From NCBI RefSeq assembly GCF_002979775.1, contig NZ_PCPR01000026.1:1-64000 (forward strand): DNA of 64,000 nucleotides, in the 5' to 3' direction. A program made the position numbers and the translations under genes. The notes beneath the pieces were generated by a model that was given only the letters and a program-made list of their open reading frames with translations, did no database searches and was not told the DNA's origin. Below, in pieces: positions 9,063-17,865 of the stretch. Every line of letters begins with the position of its first letter. The stretch's first letter is position 1. The stretch is from Arthrobacter sp. MYb23 (GTDB lineage Bacteria; Actinomycetota; Actinomycetes; Actinomycetales; Micrococcaceae).

Positions 9063-9103
9063 AAAGCCCCGCCCGCTCCAGCAAAGGAGCAGGCGGGGCT
9101 TTC
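9063..9103 (+). terminator. Rho-independent terminator after clpC
   Basis: The arms aaagccccgcc and ggcggggcttt enclose a second GCTCC/GGAGC stem, 11 nt after the clpC stop. It also separates clpC from the convergent tetR gene. Confidence 0.85.
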
Positions 9104-9135
9104 GCGTTGTATCAGGGCGGGAGGGTTTCGCTGCG

Positions 9136-9831
9136 CTAAGCGGGAATGCCGGCGCCCGCCAGATAATTCGTGATGGCGCTGGTGAATTGTTCGTCGACGT
9201 TGCCGGCGGCAGAGTGTCCTGCCATTGCTGCGGCCAGGTGAGGATATTCTCCGGCCTGGAGGGCCTCAACGAGGTGCTGGCCGGGGCGTGCGGGGCTTCC
9301 TTCGTCAGGACCCGCTGGTGGCAAGGAAGATAGTTCGTTTTGCACGAATGCCGACGTGATGGCTGACATCATGGCCACGATCTGGAGCTTTGCCGGGCCT
9401 GGAAGGTCCACCGGTGCCAGGGCAGCCAGAGCCGAGTCCAGGAAGCGCAGGGAGTTGGGGCCCATTGACGGGCGCGTCAGCAGCAGCGGCGCCAGCCAGG
9501 GGTGGCGGTGCATGATGCTGCGTCCCTGCTGCGCAAGGTTCAGGAGTCGCCCCCGAGGATGCTCTCCAACTACCTCGAATTGGTACTCTCCGGCGACTGC
9601 ATCCATCATCAGTTCAACCAGTTCGTCGTGAGATTTCACGTACCGGTAGAGGGAGGCGGCGCCTGCACCTACTGTGGCTGCAACCCTGCGGATGGAGACC
9701 GCCGCCAAGCCTTCCTGATCGGCAATCCGGAGTGCCGCCGTCGCAATTCCGTTCCGGGAATGTTCCGGTTTCGGGCCGACGGCCGAGCGTTCAGGGCGCC
9801 GCCAGACGTCCGTGGGATCGTGGGCTGGCAA
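9136..9831 (-). CDS. TetR-family regulator, probable repressor of the adjacent glycosyltransferase
   Basis: 231 residues. The N-terminal helix-turn-helix is visible as ALRIADQEGLAAVSIRRVAA followed by GAASLYRYVKSHDEL (about 31-71). The remaining two-thirds is the helical ligand-binding domain of the TetR_C type. The frame begins at a TTG codon, so the start is uncertain. It is transcribed away from a glycosyltransferase gene, and the shared 103-bp intergenic region holds a perfect 7+7 palindrome at 9894-9914. Such TetR/transferase pairs commonly respond to the transferase's small-molecule acceptor; that is inference here. Confidence 0.85.
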   Translation of the reverse strand: MPAHDPTDVWRRPERSAVGPKPEHSRNGIATAALRIADQEGLAAVSIRRVAATVGAGAASLYRYVKSHDELVELMMDAVAGEYQFEVVGEHPRGRLLNLAQQGRSIMHRHPWLAPLLLTRPSMGPNSLRFLDSALAALAPVDLPGPAKLQIVAMMSAITSAFVQNELSSLPPAGPDEGSPARPGQHLVEALQAGEYPHLAAAMAGHSAAGNVDEQFTSAITNYLAGAGIPA

Positions 9832-9893
9832 TCCGGCACCGCCTTTCGTTCGGTTAGGTGGTTTGGTCTTGTTCCCATTTCACTATATTCTTG

Positions 9894-9914
9894 ATTGCGA
9901 ACGGTGATCGCAAT
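9894..9914. promoter_or_regulatory. Palindromic operator between tetR and glycosyltransferase
   Basis: Perfect inverted repeat attgcga-N7-tcgcaat. It lies 20 bp before the glycosyltransferase ATG and 62 bp before the tetR start, where a repressor would block both promoters. Size and symmetry suit a TetR dimer. Confidence 0.6.
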
Positions 9915-9934
9915 TCCAGGAAAGCGGGGATAAC

Positions 9935-11152
9935 ATGCGGGTACTCATGGTGACACCAGGCACGCGGGGTGACGTTGTGCCCATGGCCGGGCTCGGGAGT
10001 CGTTTGCAGGGCCTGGGGTATGAGGTAGCCATCGCGGCCAACCCTGCCTACGCACCCCTGGTTGTTGAGTCCGGTTGCGAGTTCAGGCTGCTGCCCGGGG
10101 ATCTGGAGGGGCTGATCAGGCAGCCGGCCCCCGGCGCCAAGGCATCATCCGCGGGCGTGGTCACCTTCTGGCGGAAACTCACTGAATACATGGGCGATGC
10201 CGCCACCGGAACCCTGGCTGCGGCCGAGGCTGGGGCCGACGTGATCTTGGCCAATTCGGTGGCGCCCTATGCGTACGACATTGCAGAAGCACTGGGCATT
10301 CCGGCCATCGGCGCACATTTGCAGCCCACGGAGCCGAGCGCAGCATATCCTCCGGTCATCATGAATTCGGCCCGGAGCCTCGGTGCGTGGGGAAATCGGA
10401 TTATTGGTGAGCGCGCAGCTGCGGGTCCGGCTCCCTATGATGCCCCCAGTGCGCGCCTTCGCAAGGAGTTGGGGCTGGGCAGGCAGGGCCGCGCGGCCGG
10501 TGAGCGCCGTCGTCGTAAAGCGCACGCCACTATTCTTCACGGCATCAGCCCTTCGGTCCTGCCCCGGCCTGCGGATTGGCATCCCGGCCTGGTGATGGCT
10601 GGATACTGGTGGCCGGCCATGAAGGCGGACTGGCAGCCTCCGGCGGAACTAGTGGCGTTCCTTGCCGCGGGCCCGCCGCCCGTTTTCGTTGGTTTTGGAA
10701 GCAGCGCCCACATCGATCCCGCCCTCATCCTCGAAGCCACCGGACGTGCGGGGGTGAGGGCGGTTGTGCAGGGGGCCGAAGGGGAGCTGGGAGACGACTC
10801 GATCGGCGTCGGGAGCGTTCCCCATGAGTGGCTCTTTCCGCAGATGGCGGCCGTCGTTCATCATGCCGGCGCGGGAACGACGGCGGCTGGCTTCCGTTCA
10901 GGGGTACCGGCCATTGGCGTCCCGGTTTACACGGACCAGCCGCTCTGGGCGTCCCGGATCGCGTCGCTCGGGGCGGGTCCTCAGCCGATTCCCTACAAGA
11001 AGCTGACTCCGGAGCGCCTCGGTGACGCGATTGCGGAAGCTGTCAGCACGGCGTCGTACGCGCATCGGGCCGCGGAAGTGGCAGCTGCGATCGCCGCGGA
11101 GGATGGAACCGCGCCCGTGGTCGAGGCCCTGCGGAATCTGCCCACCAAGTAG
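9935..11152 (+). CDS. GT1-type UDP-glycosyltransferase (MGT-like)
   Basis: A 405-residue GT-B fold glycosyltransferase. The N-terminus (MLMVTPGTRGDVVPM after the first residues) carries the GTRGD loop of sterol and macrolide glycosyltransferases. The C-terminal donor-binding signature contains HHAGAGTTAAGFRSGVP followed by DQPLWASR (about 308-335). No signal peptide. It is controlled in all likelihood by the divergent TetR and may glycosylate, and so inactivate, a hydrophobic small molecule. The acceptor cannot be predicted. Confidence 0.88.
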   Translation: MRVLMVTPGTRGDVVPMAGLGSRLQGLGYEVAIAANPAYAPLVVESGCEFRLLPGDLEGLIRQPAPGAKASSAGVVTFWRKLTEYMGDAATGTLAAAEAGADVILANSVAPYAYDIAEALGIPAIGAHLQPTEPSAAYPPVIMNSARSLGAWGNRIIGERAAAGPAPYDAPSARLRKELGLGRQGRAAGERRRRKAHATILHGISPSVLPRPADWHPGLVMAGYWWPAMKADWQPPAELVAFLAAGPPPVFVGFGSSAHIDPALILEATGRAGVRAVVQGAEGELGDDSIGVGSVPHEWLFPQMAAVVHHAGAGTTAAGFRSGVPAIGVPVYTDQPLWASRIASLGAGPQPIPYKKLTPERLGDAIAEAVSTASYAHRAAEVAAAIAAEDGTAPVVEALRNLPTK

Positions 11153-11284
11153 CAGTAGAGCGCGTTTAGAGCACTCATAACGCGCTGTGCTGCGACTCAG
11201 TTGGGTGCGGGATATGTGAAAGTACTGTTTCACTGTAAGTGAACCACCCTGTGATCGGCGGCACATTACGTGTTGAATCGGAGC

Positions 11285-13387
11285 ATGGACTCTGCTGACA
11301 CTCAAACTCCGGGCGAGCAGCCCGAAACTGCTTTCCACGACATCGACCACTACCTCTCCATCCCGCGGGTTGGTGGCCTCACCCTCAGCCCCGACGGCAA
11401 GCGCCTGGTCACCACCGTGACCACGCTGAACGGCAAGGGAACCGAGTTTGCCACTGCGCTCTGGGAACTGGACCCCAGCGGCCGGAACCACGCCCGCCGT
11501 ATCACCCGCAGTTCCAAGGGCGAGGCCGGCGCCGTCTTTGCCGCCAACGGCGACCTCTACTTCACCTCGGCGAGACCCGATCCGGACAGCCCCGACGCCG
11601 ACCCCGTTAATGCGCTGTGGCTACTGCCCGCCGATGGGGGAGAGGCCCGCGTGGTGCACTCGCGTTCAGGCGGCATCGGTTCGGTGATGGCTGCAAAGGA
11701 CGCCGATGCGACGTTCATCAACGCCGAGGTCCTGGCCGGGTCCACCGATGAGGCCAGCGATGAGGAACGCCGCAAGGCCCGCAAGGACAACAAGGTCTCG
11801 GCCATCCTGCACAGCGGCTACCCGGTCCGGTACTGGGACGCCGACCTTGGCCCCGCGGAGCCGCGGCTCTTCGCCGTGGAGCAGGGCGATGACAAGGAGC
11901 CCGGCAAGCCTTCCACAGTGGACGCCGCCGCGCCGCTCAAGCTCCGGAACCTAACGCCCGGCGTCGGCGGTTCGCTGCGCGAGGCCAAAACAGTGGTGAG
12001 CCCGGACGGCAAAACCATCTACACCAGCATGACCAAAGCGCTCGCGAAGGCTGACAGCCGCGAGGTACTCGCCGCCGTCGACGTGGCCACCGGCAACGTC
12101 AAGGTGCTGCTGGACCACGAGGGCATGAGCTACTTCCCGGGACCGGTAAGCCCGGACAACAGCACGCTGGTTGTTGAAAGCGAAAGCGATACGACACCCA
12201 CCCAGGCTCCGCAAGTGAAGCTGCACCTCCTGAACGTCGCAAGCGGCGAGACCGCGGACCTGGAGCCACTCGCACACCATTGGGACCGCTGGGCTACGGT
12301 GCTTTCCTGGCTCCCTGACGGCAGCGCGGTCCTGGCGAAAGCGGACGACGACGGCGCGTCGCCGGTTTTCCGGATAAACGTCGCAGATGGCGCCGTCACG
12401 CGGGTGACGCAAGACGCCTCCGCCTATTCCGACGTCGTGGTTTCTCCTGACGGAACCACAGCGTATGCGCTGCGAAGCTCGTACGAGTTCCCTGCCGAAG
12501 CCGTGCGAATCGACCTCTCCAGCGGTAAGGTCGTGCGTTTGCAGGCGCCAGCGGACCGGCCCGCATACAAGGGCCGGTTGGAGCGGGTGGAAACCACAGC
12601 AGAGGATGGCTCGCGGGTGCCGGCGTACCTCGCCCTTCCGGAAAGCGCATCCGCAGACGCCCCTGCTCCGCTCCTGCTCTGGATCCACGGTGGACCGCTG
12701 GGCTCGTGGAATGCGTGGACGTGGCGTTGGAACCCCTGGCTGCTGGTGGCCAAAGGGTACGCCGTACTCCTTCCAGATCCTGCGCTTTCCACCGGTTACG
12801 GCCAGGAGTTCATTCAGCGCGGATGGGGTGAGTGGGGCAAGAAGCCGTACACGGACCTCATGGCCATCACTGATGCAGTGGTGGAGCGGGAGGACATTGA
12901 CGAAACCCGGACCGCAGCGATGGGCGGATCCTTCGGCGGCTATATGGCCAACTGGGTGGCCGGCCAGACCGACCGCTTCAAGGCGATCGTCACCCATGCA
13001 AGCCTGTGGGCGCTGGACCAATTCGGTCCCACCACGGACGCGGCCCAGTACTGGCTCAAGGAAATGACCGTGGAGATGGCGATGGAGAACTCGCCGCACC
13101 TGAACGTGGGCAACATCAAGACGCCAATGCTGGTGATCCATGGCGACAAGGATTACCGGGTGCCGATCGGCGAAGGCCTGCGCCTTTGGTACGAGCTCCT
13201 GTCCTCATCGCAACTGCCGGCTGACGAGGACGGCCAAAGCCCGCACCGTTTCCTCTACTTCCCGGACGAGAACCACTGGATCCTGCAACCGCAGCACGCC
13301 AAGGTTTGGTACGGCGTGGTGGAACACTTCCTGGCGAAGCAGGTGCTCGGCGAGGACCTGCCGGTTCCTGAGGAGCTGGGGCTATAG
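11285..13387 (+). CDS. S9-family serine peptidase (acylaminoacyl/dipeptidyl peptidase type)
   Basis: About 700 residues: an N-terminal beta-propeller (repeated SPDGKR, SPDGKT and SPDNST blades) and a C-terminal alpha/beta-hydrolase domain. The catalytic triad is visible as Ser in MGGSFGGYMANW, Asp in VIHGDKDYRVP and His in PDENHWI. No signal peptide, so probably cytoplasmic oligopeptide degradation. The frame is also open from a GTG at 11270; the ATG at 11285 (MDSADTQTP) was preferred, but neither has a convincing ribosome-binding site. A small palindrome ttcact-gta-agtgaa lies at 11229-11243. Confidence 0.92.
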   Translation: MDSADTQTPGEQPETAFHDIDHYLSIPRVGGLTLSPDGKRLVTTVTTLNGKGTEFATALWELDPSGRNHARRITRSSKGEAGAVFAANGDLYFTSARPDPDSPDADPVNALWLLPADGGEARVVHSRSGGIGSVMAAKDADATFINAEVLAGSTDEASDEERRKARKDNKVSAILHSGYPVRYWDADLGPAEPRLFAVEQGDDKEPGKPSTVDAAAPLKLRNLTPGVGGSLREAKTVVSPDGKTIYTSMTKALAKADSREVLAAVDVATGNVKVLLDHEGMSYFPGPVSPDNSTLVVESESDTTPTQAPQVKLHLLNVASGETADLEPLAHHWDRWATVLSWLPDGSAVLAKADDDGASPVFRINVADGAVTRVTQDASAYSDVVVSPDGTTAYALRSSYEFPAEAVRIDLSSGKVVRLQAPADRPAYKGRLERVETTAEDGSRVPAYLALPESASADAPAPLLLWIHGGPLGSWNAWTWRWNPWLLVAKGYAVLLPDPALSTGYGQEFIQRGWGEWGKKPYTDLMAITDAVVEREDIDETRTAAMGGSFGGYMANWVAGQTDRFKAIVTHASLWALDQFGPTTDAAQYWLKEMTVEMAMENSPHLNVGNIKTPMLVIHGDKDYRVPIGEGLRLWYELLSSSQLPADEDGQSPHRFLYFPDENHWILQPQHAKVWYGVVEHFLAKQVLGEDLPVPEELGL

Positions 13388-13523
13388 AAGGCCTTCGTCA
13401 GCCCGCCGACATCCGGCGGATTGCGGCGGCGTAGGAGTCCAGGACTTCGAAGATGCCGCGGTGCTGCCACACGCGGTTACGGCCGCAGGGATGTGCGAGT
13501 CGATAGGTGTTGGCATGTCATTG

Positions 13524-13559
13524 CCTTACCAACACTTAGCGTCATAAGTGTTGGTAAGG
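13524..13559. repeat. Perfect 14-bp inverted repeat
   Basis: Arms ccttaccaacactt and aagtgttggtaagg flank an 8-nt loop in the 298-bp gap between the peptidase and argA. A partial third copy (aggtgttggca) lies at about 13505. There is no T-run, so it does not look like a standard terminator. It may be an operator or a small mobile-element relic. Nothing else was seen in the gap. Confidence 0.6.
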
Positions 13560-13685
13560 GCCGTGATTTACATGCTTTAGGGGACTCTGCTTCTTGAACT
13601 TAAGGACGGCGTCCCTTGGCCTATCCTCGGTCATGTGTCGGAGCAAAATAGGCCCGGCACCTGTTCGTCTCGTTAGGATGGGGGA

Positions 13686-14195
13686 GTGAATTCGACCTTT
13701 AGCCTCCGCCCTGCCCGTACCAGCGATGTGGCGGCTATCAAGAGGCTTGTGGCGCCCTTGGCCGAGGAGCGGATTCTCATGGCCAAGGAGACTGTGGCGT
13801 ATTACGAGAGCCTCCAGGAATTTCGGATCGCCGAGTCTGACGGCGGTGAAGTCATCGGCTGTGGAGCTTTGCATGTGATGTGGGAAGACCTGGCCGAAAT
13901 CCGCACTCTCGCCGCAGCCGACTCCTGGCGTGGCCGGGGCGTGGGGCATGTTCTCGTGGAGGACCTGTTGAAGGAAGCGCGGGCGCTTGGCGTGAGCCGC
14001 GTGTTCTGCCTGACCTTCGAAGTGGACTTCTTCAGGCGCCACGGATTCGAAGTCATGGCTGACCAGTCGGCCGTGGATCCCCAGGTGTACTCCGAGCTGT
14101 TGCGCTCGCATGACGAGGGTGTGGCCGAGTTCCTGGATCTTGCCCGGGTGAAGCCCAACACCCTGGGCAACACCCGCATGATCAAGCAGCTCTAA
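13686..14195 (+). CDS. argA: Amino-acid N-acetyltransferase, actinobacterial ArgA type
   Basis: A 169-residue stand-alone GNAT enzyme strongly resembling the mycobacterial N-acetylglutamate synthase (Rv2747 type), the first step of arginine biosynthesis. Family segments include IKRLVAPLAEE, GCGALHVMWEDLAEIRT and the acetyl-CoA loop SWRGRGVGHVLVEDLL (about 80-95). The C-terminal FEVDFFRRHGF and VAEFLDLARVKPNTLGNTRM are also typical. The start is GTG at 13686 after a gggga motif. It is distant from the other arg genes, as is usual in actinobacteria. Confidence 0.88.
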   Translation: MNSTFSLRPARTSDVAAIKRLVAPLAEERILMAKETVAYYESLQEFRIAESDGGEVIGCGALHVMWEDLAEIRTLAAADSWRGRGVGHVLVEDLLKEARALGVSRVFCLTFEVDFFRRHGFEVMADQSAVDPQVYSELLRSHDEGVAEFLDLARVKPNTLGNTRMIKQL

Positions 14196-14289
14196 CACCC
14201 TTACACGGAACTCTCAGAGGTGATCTCCCCCGAGGGGGTGCGTTAATCAACCCTGCCCGATTATGCGTGATTTATTAGATCTTCACTTA

Positions 14290-14306
14290 TATCCACTTGA
14301 TGGATA
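14290..14306. promoter_or_regulatory. Candidate operator upstream of the flavin oxidoreductase
   Basis: Perfect inverted repeat tatcca-cttga-tggata in AT-rich sequence 58 bp before the oxidoreductase ATG. The same AT-rich stretch (about 14260-14310) probably holds the promoter. No regulator gene is adjacent, so the binding protein is unknown. Confidence 0.4.
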
Positions 14307-14363
14307 AACTGATGGAGGCTTGCTGGGGAAGCTTCCACCACATCGGTCAATTGAGAGAAGATC

Positions 14364-15812
14364 ATGCAGTCCCACGCGTCATTTTCAGATGTTTCAGAAC
14401 TCCAACTCAGCGTGCACGGCCCCGTGTTCACGCCAGCCGATCCGGGATTTGCTCCCGAAGTCGCGGCCTTCAACCTCTCCACACAGCACCAACCTGCACT
14501 CGCCCTTGGCGCCCTCGATGCTGAGGACGTTTCCGCGGCTGTCCGCTGGGCCGCCGAGCGCGGCATGCCCGTCTCCGTCCAGTCCACGGGACACGGTGCC
14601 ACCAATGCCATCGAAGGCGGCCTGCTCATCAGCACCCGCCGGATGCTTGAACTGAGCATCGATCCCATCGAGAAAACGGCCCGCGTTGGTGCCGGCGTCC
14701 GGTGGAAGGCCGTGGTGGAACTCGCCGCGACCTTCGGTTTGATGGGACTCTGCGGTTCCACAACCGACGTCGGGGTGGTGGGCTACACCCTGGGCGGCGG
14801 CTTGCCCATCCTGGGCCGCAAGTACGGCTTCGCTTCAGACCACGTCATTGCCTTTGAATTGGTCACCGCCGACGGCACACAACGCAGGGTGAGCAAAGAC
14901 GAGAATCCGGAGCTGTTCTACCTCCTCCGTGGCGGCAAAGGAAACCTGGGAATCGTCACGGCCATGGAGTTCCACCTCTTCCCGGCAGATGATCTCTATG
15001 CCGGTGGGATGTACTTCGACGGCGGATATGCCCCTGAAGTCCTGAGGGCATTCCGGGAATGGGTGCCGTCTCTGCCAGTGGAGGCATCGGCGTCCATGGC
15101 GTTCCTTCGCCTTCCGGATATGGAAATGATTCCCGAGCCGCTGCGCGGAAAGTTCGTCATCCATCTCCGCTACGCCTACCAGGGCGATCCGCCAACCGCG
15201 TCCGAAGTGCTCCAGCCCATGCGCACCTGCGCCCCGTTCATGATGGATGCCACGGGACCTCTGAGTCCCACCCAATTCGACACGATCCACCAAGACCCGG
15301 ACCAGCCGGTGCCGGTGCGGGAGCACGGTTTCCTGCTGGATCGCCTGGACGAGCAAACCGACGAAGCGTTGTTGCGTCACTTTGGGCCTGGGGTGGAAAG
15401 TCCGGTTTTGCTGGCGGAACTTCGTCTTCTGGGCGGCGCGTTGGCAAAAAGCGCGGACGGGGAAGACATTGTGGGTGGTCGCGACGCAGCATTCAGCTTC
15501 TTCATGGGTGCCATTGCCGTCCCTCCGGTCCTGGACATACTGCCATCCGTCTATAGCTCGGTCCACGAAGACCTCCGTCCGGCTGCGAATGCGGGGACGT
15601 TCGTCAATCTGCATGGCCATTTTGTGGATGCCGAAGACAGGGAAAAGCCGTGGCTTCCTGGCGCACGCGAACGGCTCAGGAAGGCGAAAGCGGAACTGGA
15701 CCCGAAGAACATGTTCAGCTTCGGGCACGTTGTGGGGCTTCCGGTCATAGATCAGACCGTGCTGCTGGAGGACGTTGTGACAGCCGGCGGCGACGCCGTC
15801 CTGAACAGCTGA
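14364..15812 (+). CDS. FAD-binding oxidoreductase, berberine-bridge-enzyme type
   Basis: 482 residues with an N-terminal FAD-binding PCMH domain. Signatures are SVQSTGHGATN (about 71-81, with the His that can anchor FAD), GLCGSTTDVGVVGYTLGGG (about 130-148) and GGKGNLGIVTAMEF (about 194-207). The C-terminal BBE-like segment ends near LDPKNMFSFGHV. No signal peptide, so intracellular. Relatives oxidise sugars, alkaloids or 6-hydroxynicotine-like amines; the substrate here is unknown. gagagaagatc provides a ribosome-binding site. A 62-residue partner gene follows within 15 bp. Confidence 0.88.
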   Translation: MQSHASFSDVSELQLSVHGPVFTPADPGFAPEVAAFNLSTQHQPALALGALDAEDVSAAVRWAAERGMPVSVQSTGHGATNAIEGGLLISTRRMLELSIDPIEKTARVGAGVRWKAVVELAATFGLMGLCGSTTDVGVVGYTLGGGLPILGRKYGFASDHVIAFELVTADGTQRRVSKDENPELFYLLRGGKGNLGIVTAMEFHLFPADDLYAGGMYFDGGYAPEVLRAFREWVPSLPVEASASMAFLRLPDMEMIPEPLRGKFVIHLRYAYQGDPPTASEVLQPMRTCAPFMMDATGPLSPTQFDTIHQDPDQPVPVREHGFLLDRLDEQTDEALLRHFGPGVESPVLLAELRLLGGALAKSADGEDIVGGRDAAFSFFMGAIAVPPVLDILPSVYSSVHEDLRPAANAGTFVNLHGHFVDAEDREKPWLPGARERLRKAKAELDPKNMFSFGHVVGLPVIDQTVLLEDVVTAGGDAVLNS

Positions 15813-15826
15813 AGGGGATGCGGACT

Positions 15827-16015
15827 ATGGACCACAGGGTCATGTTCCCCGATTTCTCCGCTTTCCAGATCGACATTCCCCACGGGGCGTGGCCGCACGA
15901 AGCCTCGTGGCAGGATGCGGGGCACTCGGACCCCGATCTGTACTCGGCCTTCTGGCCCGAATATCACGCCAGAAATGAACCCGAGGCGGTGACAGCCCCG
16001 GCCGCCGAGGAGTAG
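15827..16015 (+). CDS. Small conserved-looking hypothetical protein
   Basis: 62 residues starting MDHRVMFPDFSAFQIDIPHG, rich in aromatic and acidic residues, with no membrane span. It begins 15 bp after the oxidoreductase stop. The ATG at 15827 was chosen because gaagggg (15811-15817) then has proper spacing; an ATG at 15818 is too close. A terminator follows at 16039, so it is the last gene of a two-gene operon. Function unknown; an accessory role for the flavoenzyme is inference. Confidence 0.65.
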   Translation: MDHRVMFPDFSAFQIDIPHGAWPHEASWQDAGHSDPDLYSAFWPEYHARNEPEAVTAPAAEE

Positions 16016-16038
16016 CGGGGCCGAACAACAGTGCCATC

Positions 16039-16073
16039 AGAAAGGGACAGCCATTGGGGGCTGTCCCTTTCTG
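16039..16073 (+). terminator. Rho-independent terminator
   Basis: Long stem agaaagggacagcc / ggctgtccctttct, 23 nt after the small hypothetical gene. Confidence 0.85.
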
Positions 16074-16198
16074 TTGTTGAATCTGCAGGTGAAGTTGGAC
16101 GTAGCCATTTATGCACATGCCGGCCGTAAGGCCTACCGTGCCCACAGTCGCCGGTAGTAGGGTCAGAGCACCAGCCACAGCACGCCCAGGAGCGTCAC

Positions 16199-17200
16199 AT
16201 GAAAAAGCTCATCAATGATCCACGCGCCGTGGTGGACGAGTCCGTTGAAGGTTTCGGCATGGCCCATGCCGACATCGTGGACGTCCATCCCGAGCCCAAA
16301 TACGTCGTCCGGAAAGGCGCTCCCGTAGCGGGCAAAGTAGCCCTGGTCTCCGGTGGTGGCAGCGGTCACGAGCCCCTTCACGCGGGCTTTGTGGGCCTGG
16401 GCATGTTGGATGCCGCAGTCCCCGGCGCGGTGTTCACCTCGCCCACACCGGACCAAATCATTCCGGCGACCGTCGCAGTGGACTCAGGCGCCGGCGTCGT
16501 CCATATTGTGAAGAACTACACCGGTGACGTCCTGAACTTCGAGACGGCCGCCGAAATGGCGCAAGCTGAAGGCGTGCGCGTTCGTTCGGTGTTGGTCAAC
16601 GACGACGTCGCGGTGGAGGACTCGCTGTACACGGCGGGCAGGCGAGGGGTTGGCGGAACGGTCCTCGTGGAGAAGATCGCCGGCGCATCCGCCCAGCGCG
16701 GCGATGACCTGGACGCCGTCACTGCCATTGCCGAGCGTGTGGTGGCCAATGTGCGGACCATGGGTGTGGCCCTGTCCGGCTGCACGGTTCCGCATGCCGG
16801 CACGCCGAGCTTTGAACTCGCGGAAAATGAGATCGAGATCGGCATCGGCATTCACGGCGAACCCGGCCGGCACAAGATCGCGATGGAAAGTGCTGATGCC
16901 ATCACGGATCGCCTCCTGGAGCCCGTGCTGGAGGACCTGGCCCTCGCGTCCGGTGAGAAGGTGCTGCTGTTCGTCAACGGCATGGGTGGCACCCCGCAGA
17001 GTGAGCTGTACATCGTGTACCGGCGCGCGGTGCAAGTCCTTGCCGAACGTGGCGCCACCGTGGAGCGCTCGCTCGTGGGTAATTATGTGACGTCCCTTGA
17101 AATGCAAGGGTGCTCCGTGTCCGTGCTGCGCCTTGATGACGAGCTGACCAGGCTCTGGGACGCCCCTGTCCACACTGCAGCCCTGCGGTGGGGAGCTTGA
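16199..17200 (+). CDS. dhaK: PTS-dependent dihydroxyacetone kinase, subunit DhaK
   Basis: A 333-residue dihydroxyacetone-binding subunit. VSGGGSGHEPLHAGFVG (about 50-66) forms the substrate pocket, and the His in GIGIHGEPG (about 221) is the residue that binds dihydroxyacetone covalently in the family. caggagc precedes the ATG. First gene of dhaKLM: the next gene starts 2 bp after its stop. Together they phosphorylate dihydroxyacetone at the expense of PEP through the phosphotransferase system. Confidence 0.95.
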   Translation: MKKLINDPRAVVDESVEGFGMAHADIVDVHPEPKYVVRKGAPVAGKVALVSGGGSGHEPLHAGFVGLGMLDAAVPGAVFTSPTPDQIIPATVAVDSGAGVVHIVKNYTGDVLNFETAAEMAQAEGVRVRSVLVNDDVAVEDSLYTAGRRGVGGTVLVEKIAGASAQRGDDLDAVTAIAERVVANVRTMGVALSGCTVPHAGTPSFELAENEIEIGIGIHGEPGRHKIAMESADAITDRLLEPVLEDLALASGEKVLLFVNGMGGTPQSELYIVYRRAVQVLAERGATVERSLVGNYVTSLEMQGCSVSVLRLDDELTRLWDAPVHTAALRWGA

Positions 17201-17202
17201 GC

Positions 17203-17865
17203 ATGGGGTTGGACGTTAATTGGGCCGTGGACTGGTTGAAGCTCTCCGCAAAAGCCATGGACGAGCACCGGGTGGAGCTCATTGAGTTGGACCGGCCAAT
17301 CGGAGACTCTGACCATGGCGAGAACATGGACCGTGGGTTCCAGGCCGTGCTGCAGAAGCTCGATGAGACCCCGCCGGAGACTCCCGGAGCAGCATTGAAG
17401 TCTGCGGCGATGACGCTCATGTCCAAGGTGGGCGGCGCTGCCGGACCGCTCTACGGCACGGCGTATTTGCGGGCAGCAACCTCCTTGGGGGACGCAAGCC
17501 ATATTGAGCCGGTGGCGCTGGCAGCAGCCCTGGCAGCCGCCCGTGATGGCGTAGTGGCCCGGGGCAAAGCCGAGCTCGGCGACAAAACCATGATCGACGC
17601 TTGGGCGCCGGCGGTTGAAGCGGCCGAACAGGCCGCCGCGAGCGGTGCCGATGCGCTGGCGGTCCTCGAAGCGGCCGCGGAGGCTGCCGAAACAGGAGCC
17701 ATGGCCACAGATCCGTTGGTGGCCCGCAAGGGCAGGGCCAGCTACTTGGGGGAGCGCAGTGCAGGTCATCGCGACCCCGGAGCTGCATCAACCGCGTTGA
17801 TTCTGAGGGCGGCCGCGGCAGCTGCTGCCGGCTCCACCGGAGACGCGGGAACCGACGCCGTATGA
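17203..17865 (+). CDS. dhaL: Dihydroxyacetone kinase ADP-binding subunit DhaL
   Basis: 220 residues, all-helical DAK2/DhaL fold. IGDSDHGENMDRGF (about 31-44) carries the Asp residues that coordinate the Mg-nucleotide; SKVGGAAGPLYGTA is the conserved nucleotide loop. The ATG at 17203 was chosen over an in-frame GTG at 17188 because ggggag lies just before it. The stop overlaps the dhaM start by 4 bp. DhaL is rephosphorylated on its bound ADP by DhaM. Confidence 0.94.
   Translation: MGLDVNWAVDWLKLSAKAMDEHRVELIELDRPIGDSDHGENMDRGFQAVLQKLDETPPETPGAALKSAAMTLMSKVGGAAGPLYGTAYLRAATSLGDASHIEPVALAAALAAARDGVVARGKAELGDKTMIDAWAPAVEAAEQAAASGADALAVLEAAAEAAETGAMATDPLVARKGRASYLGERSAGHRDPGAASTALILRAAAAAAAGSTGDAGTDAV

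Noticed and set aside
6457..9084. 875-codon open frame antisense to clpC
   Set aside because: It is the codon-bias shadow of a highly conserved GC-rich gene; its His/Leu/Val/Asp-rich translation has no domain, and clpC on the other strand is certain.
11951..13141. 396-codon open frame antisense to the S9 peptidase
   Set aside because: The composition is shadow-like and the opposite strand has an intact catalytic triad.
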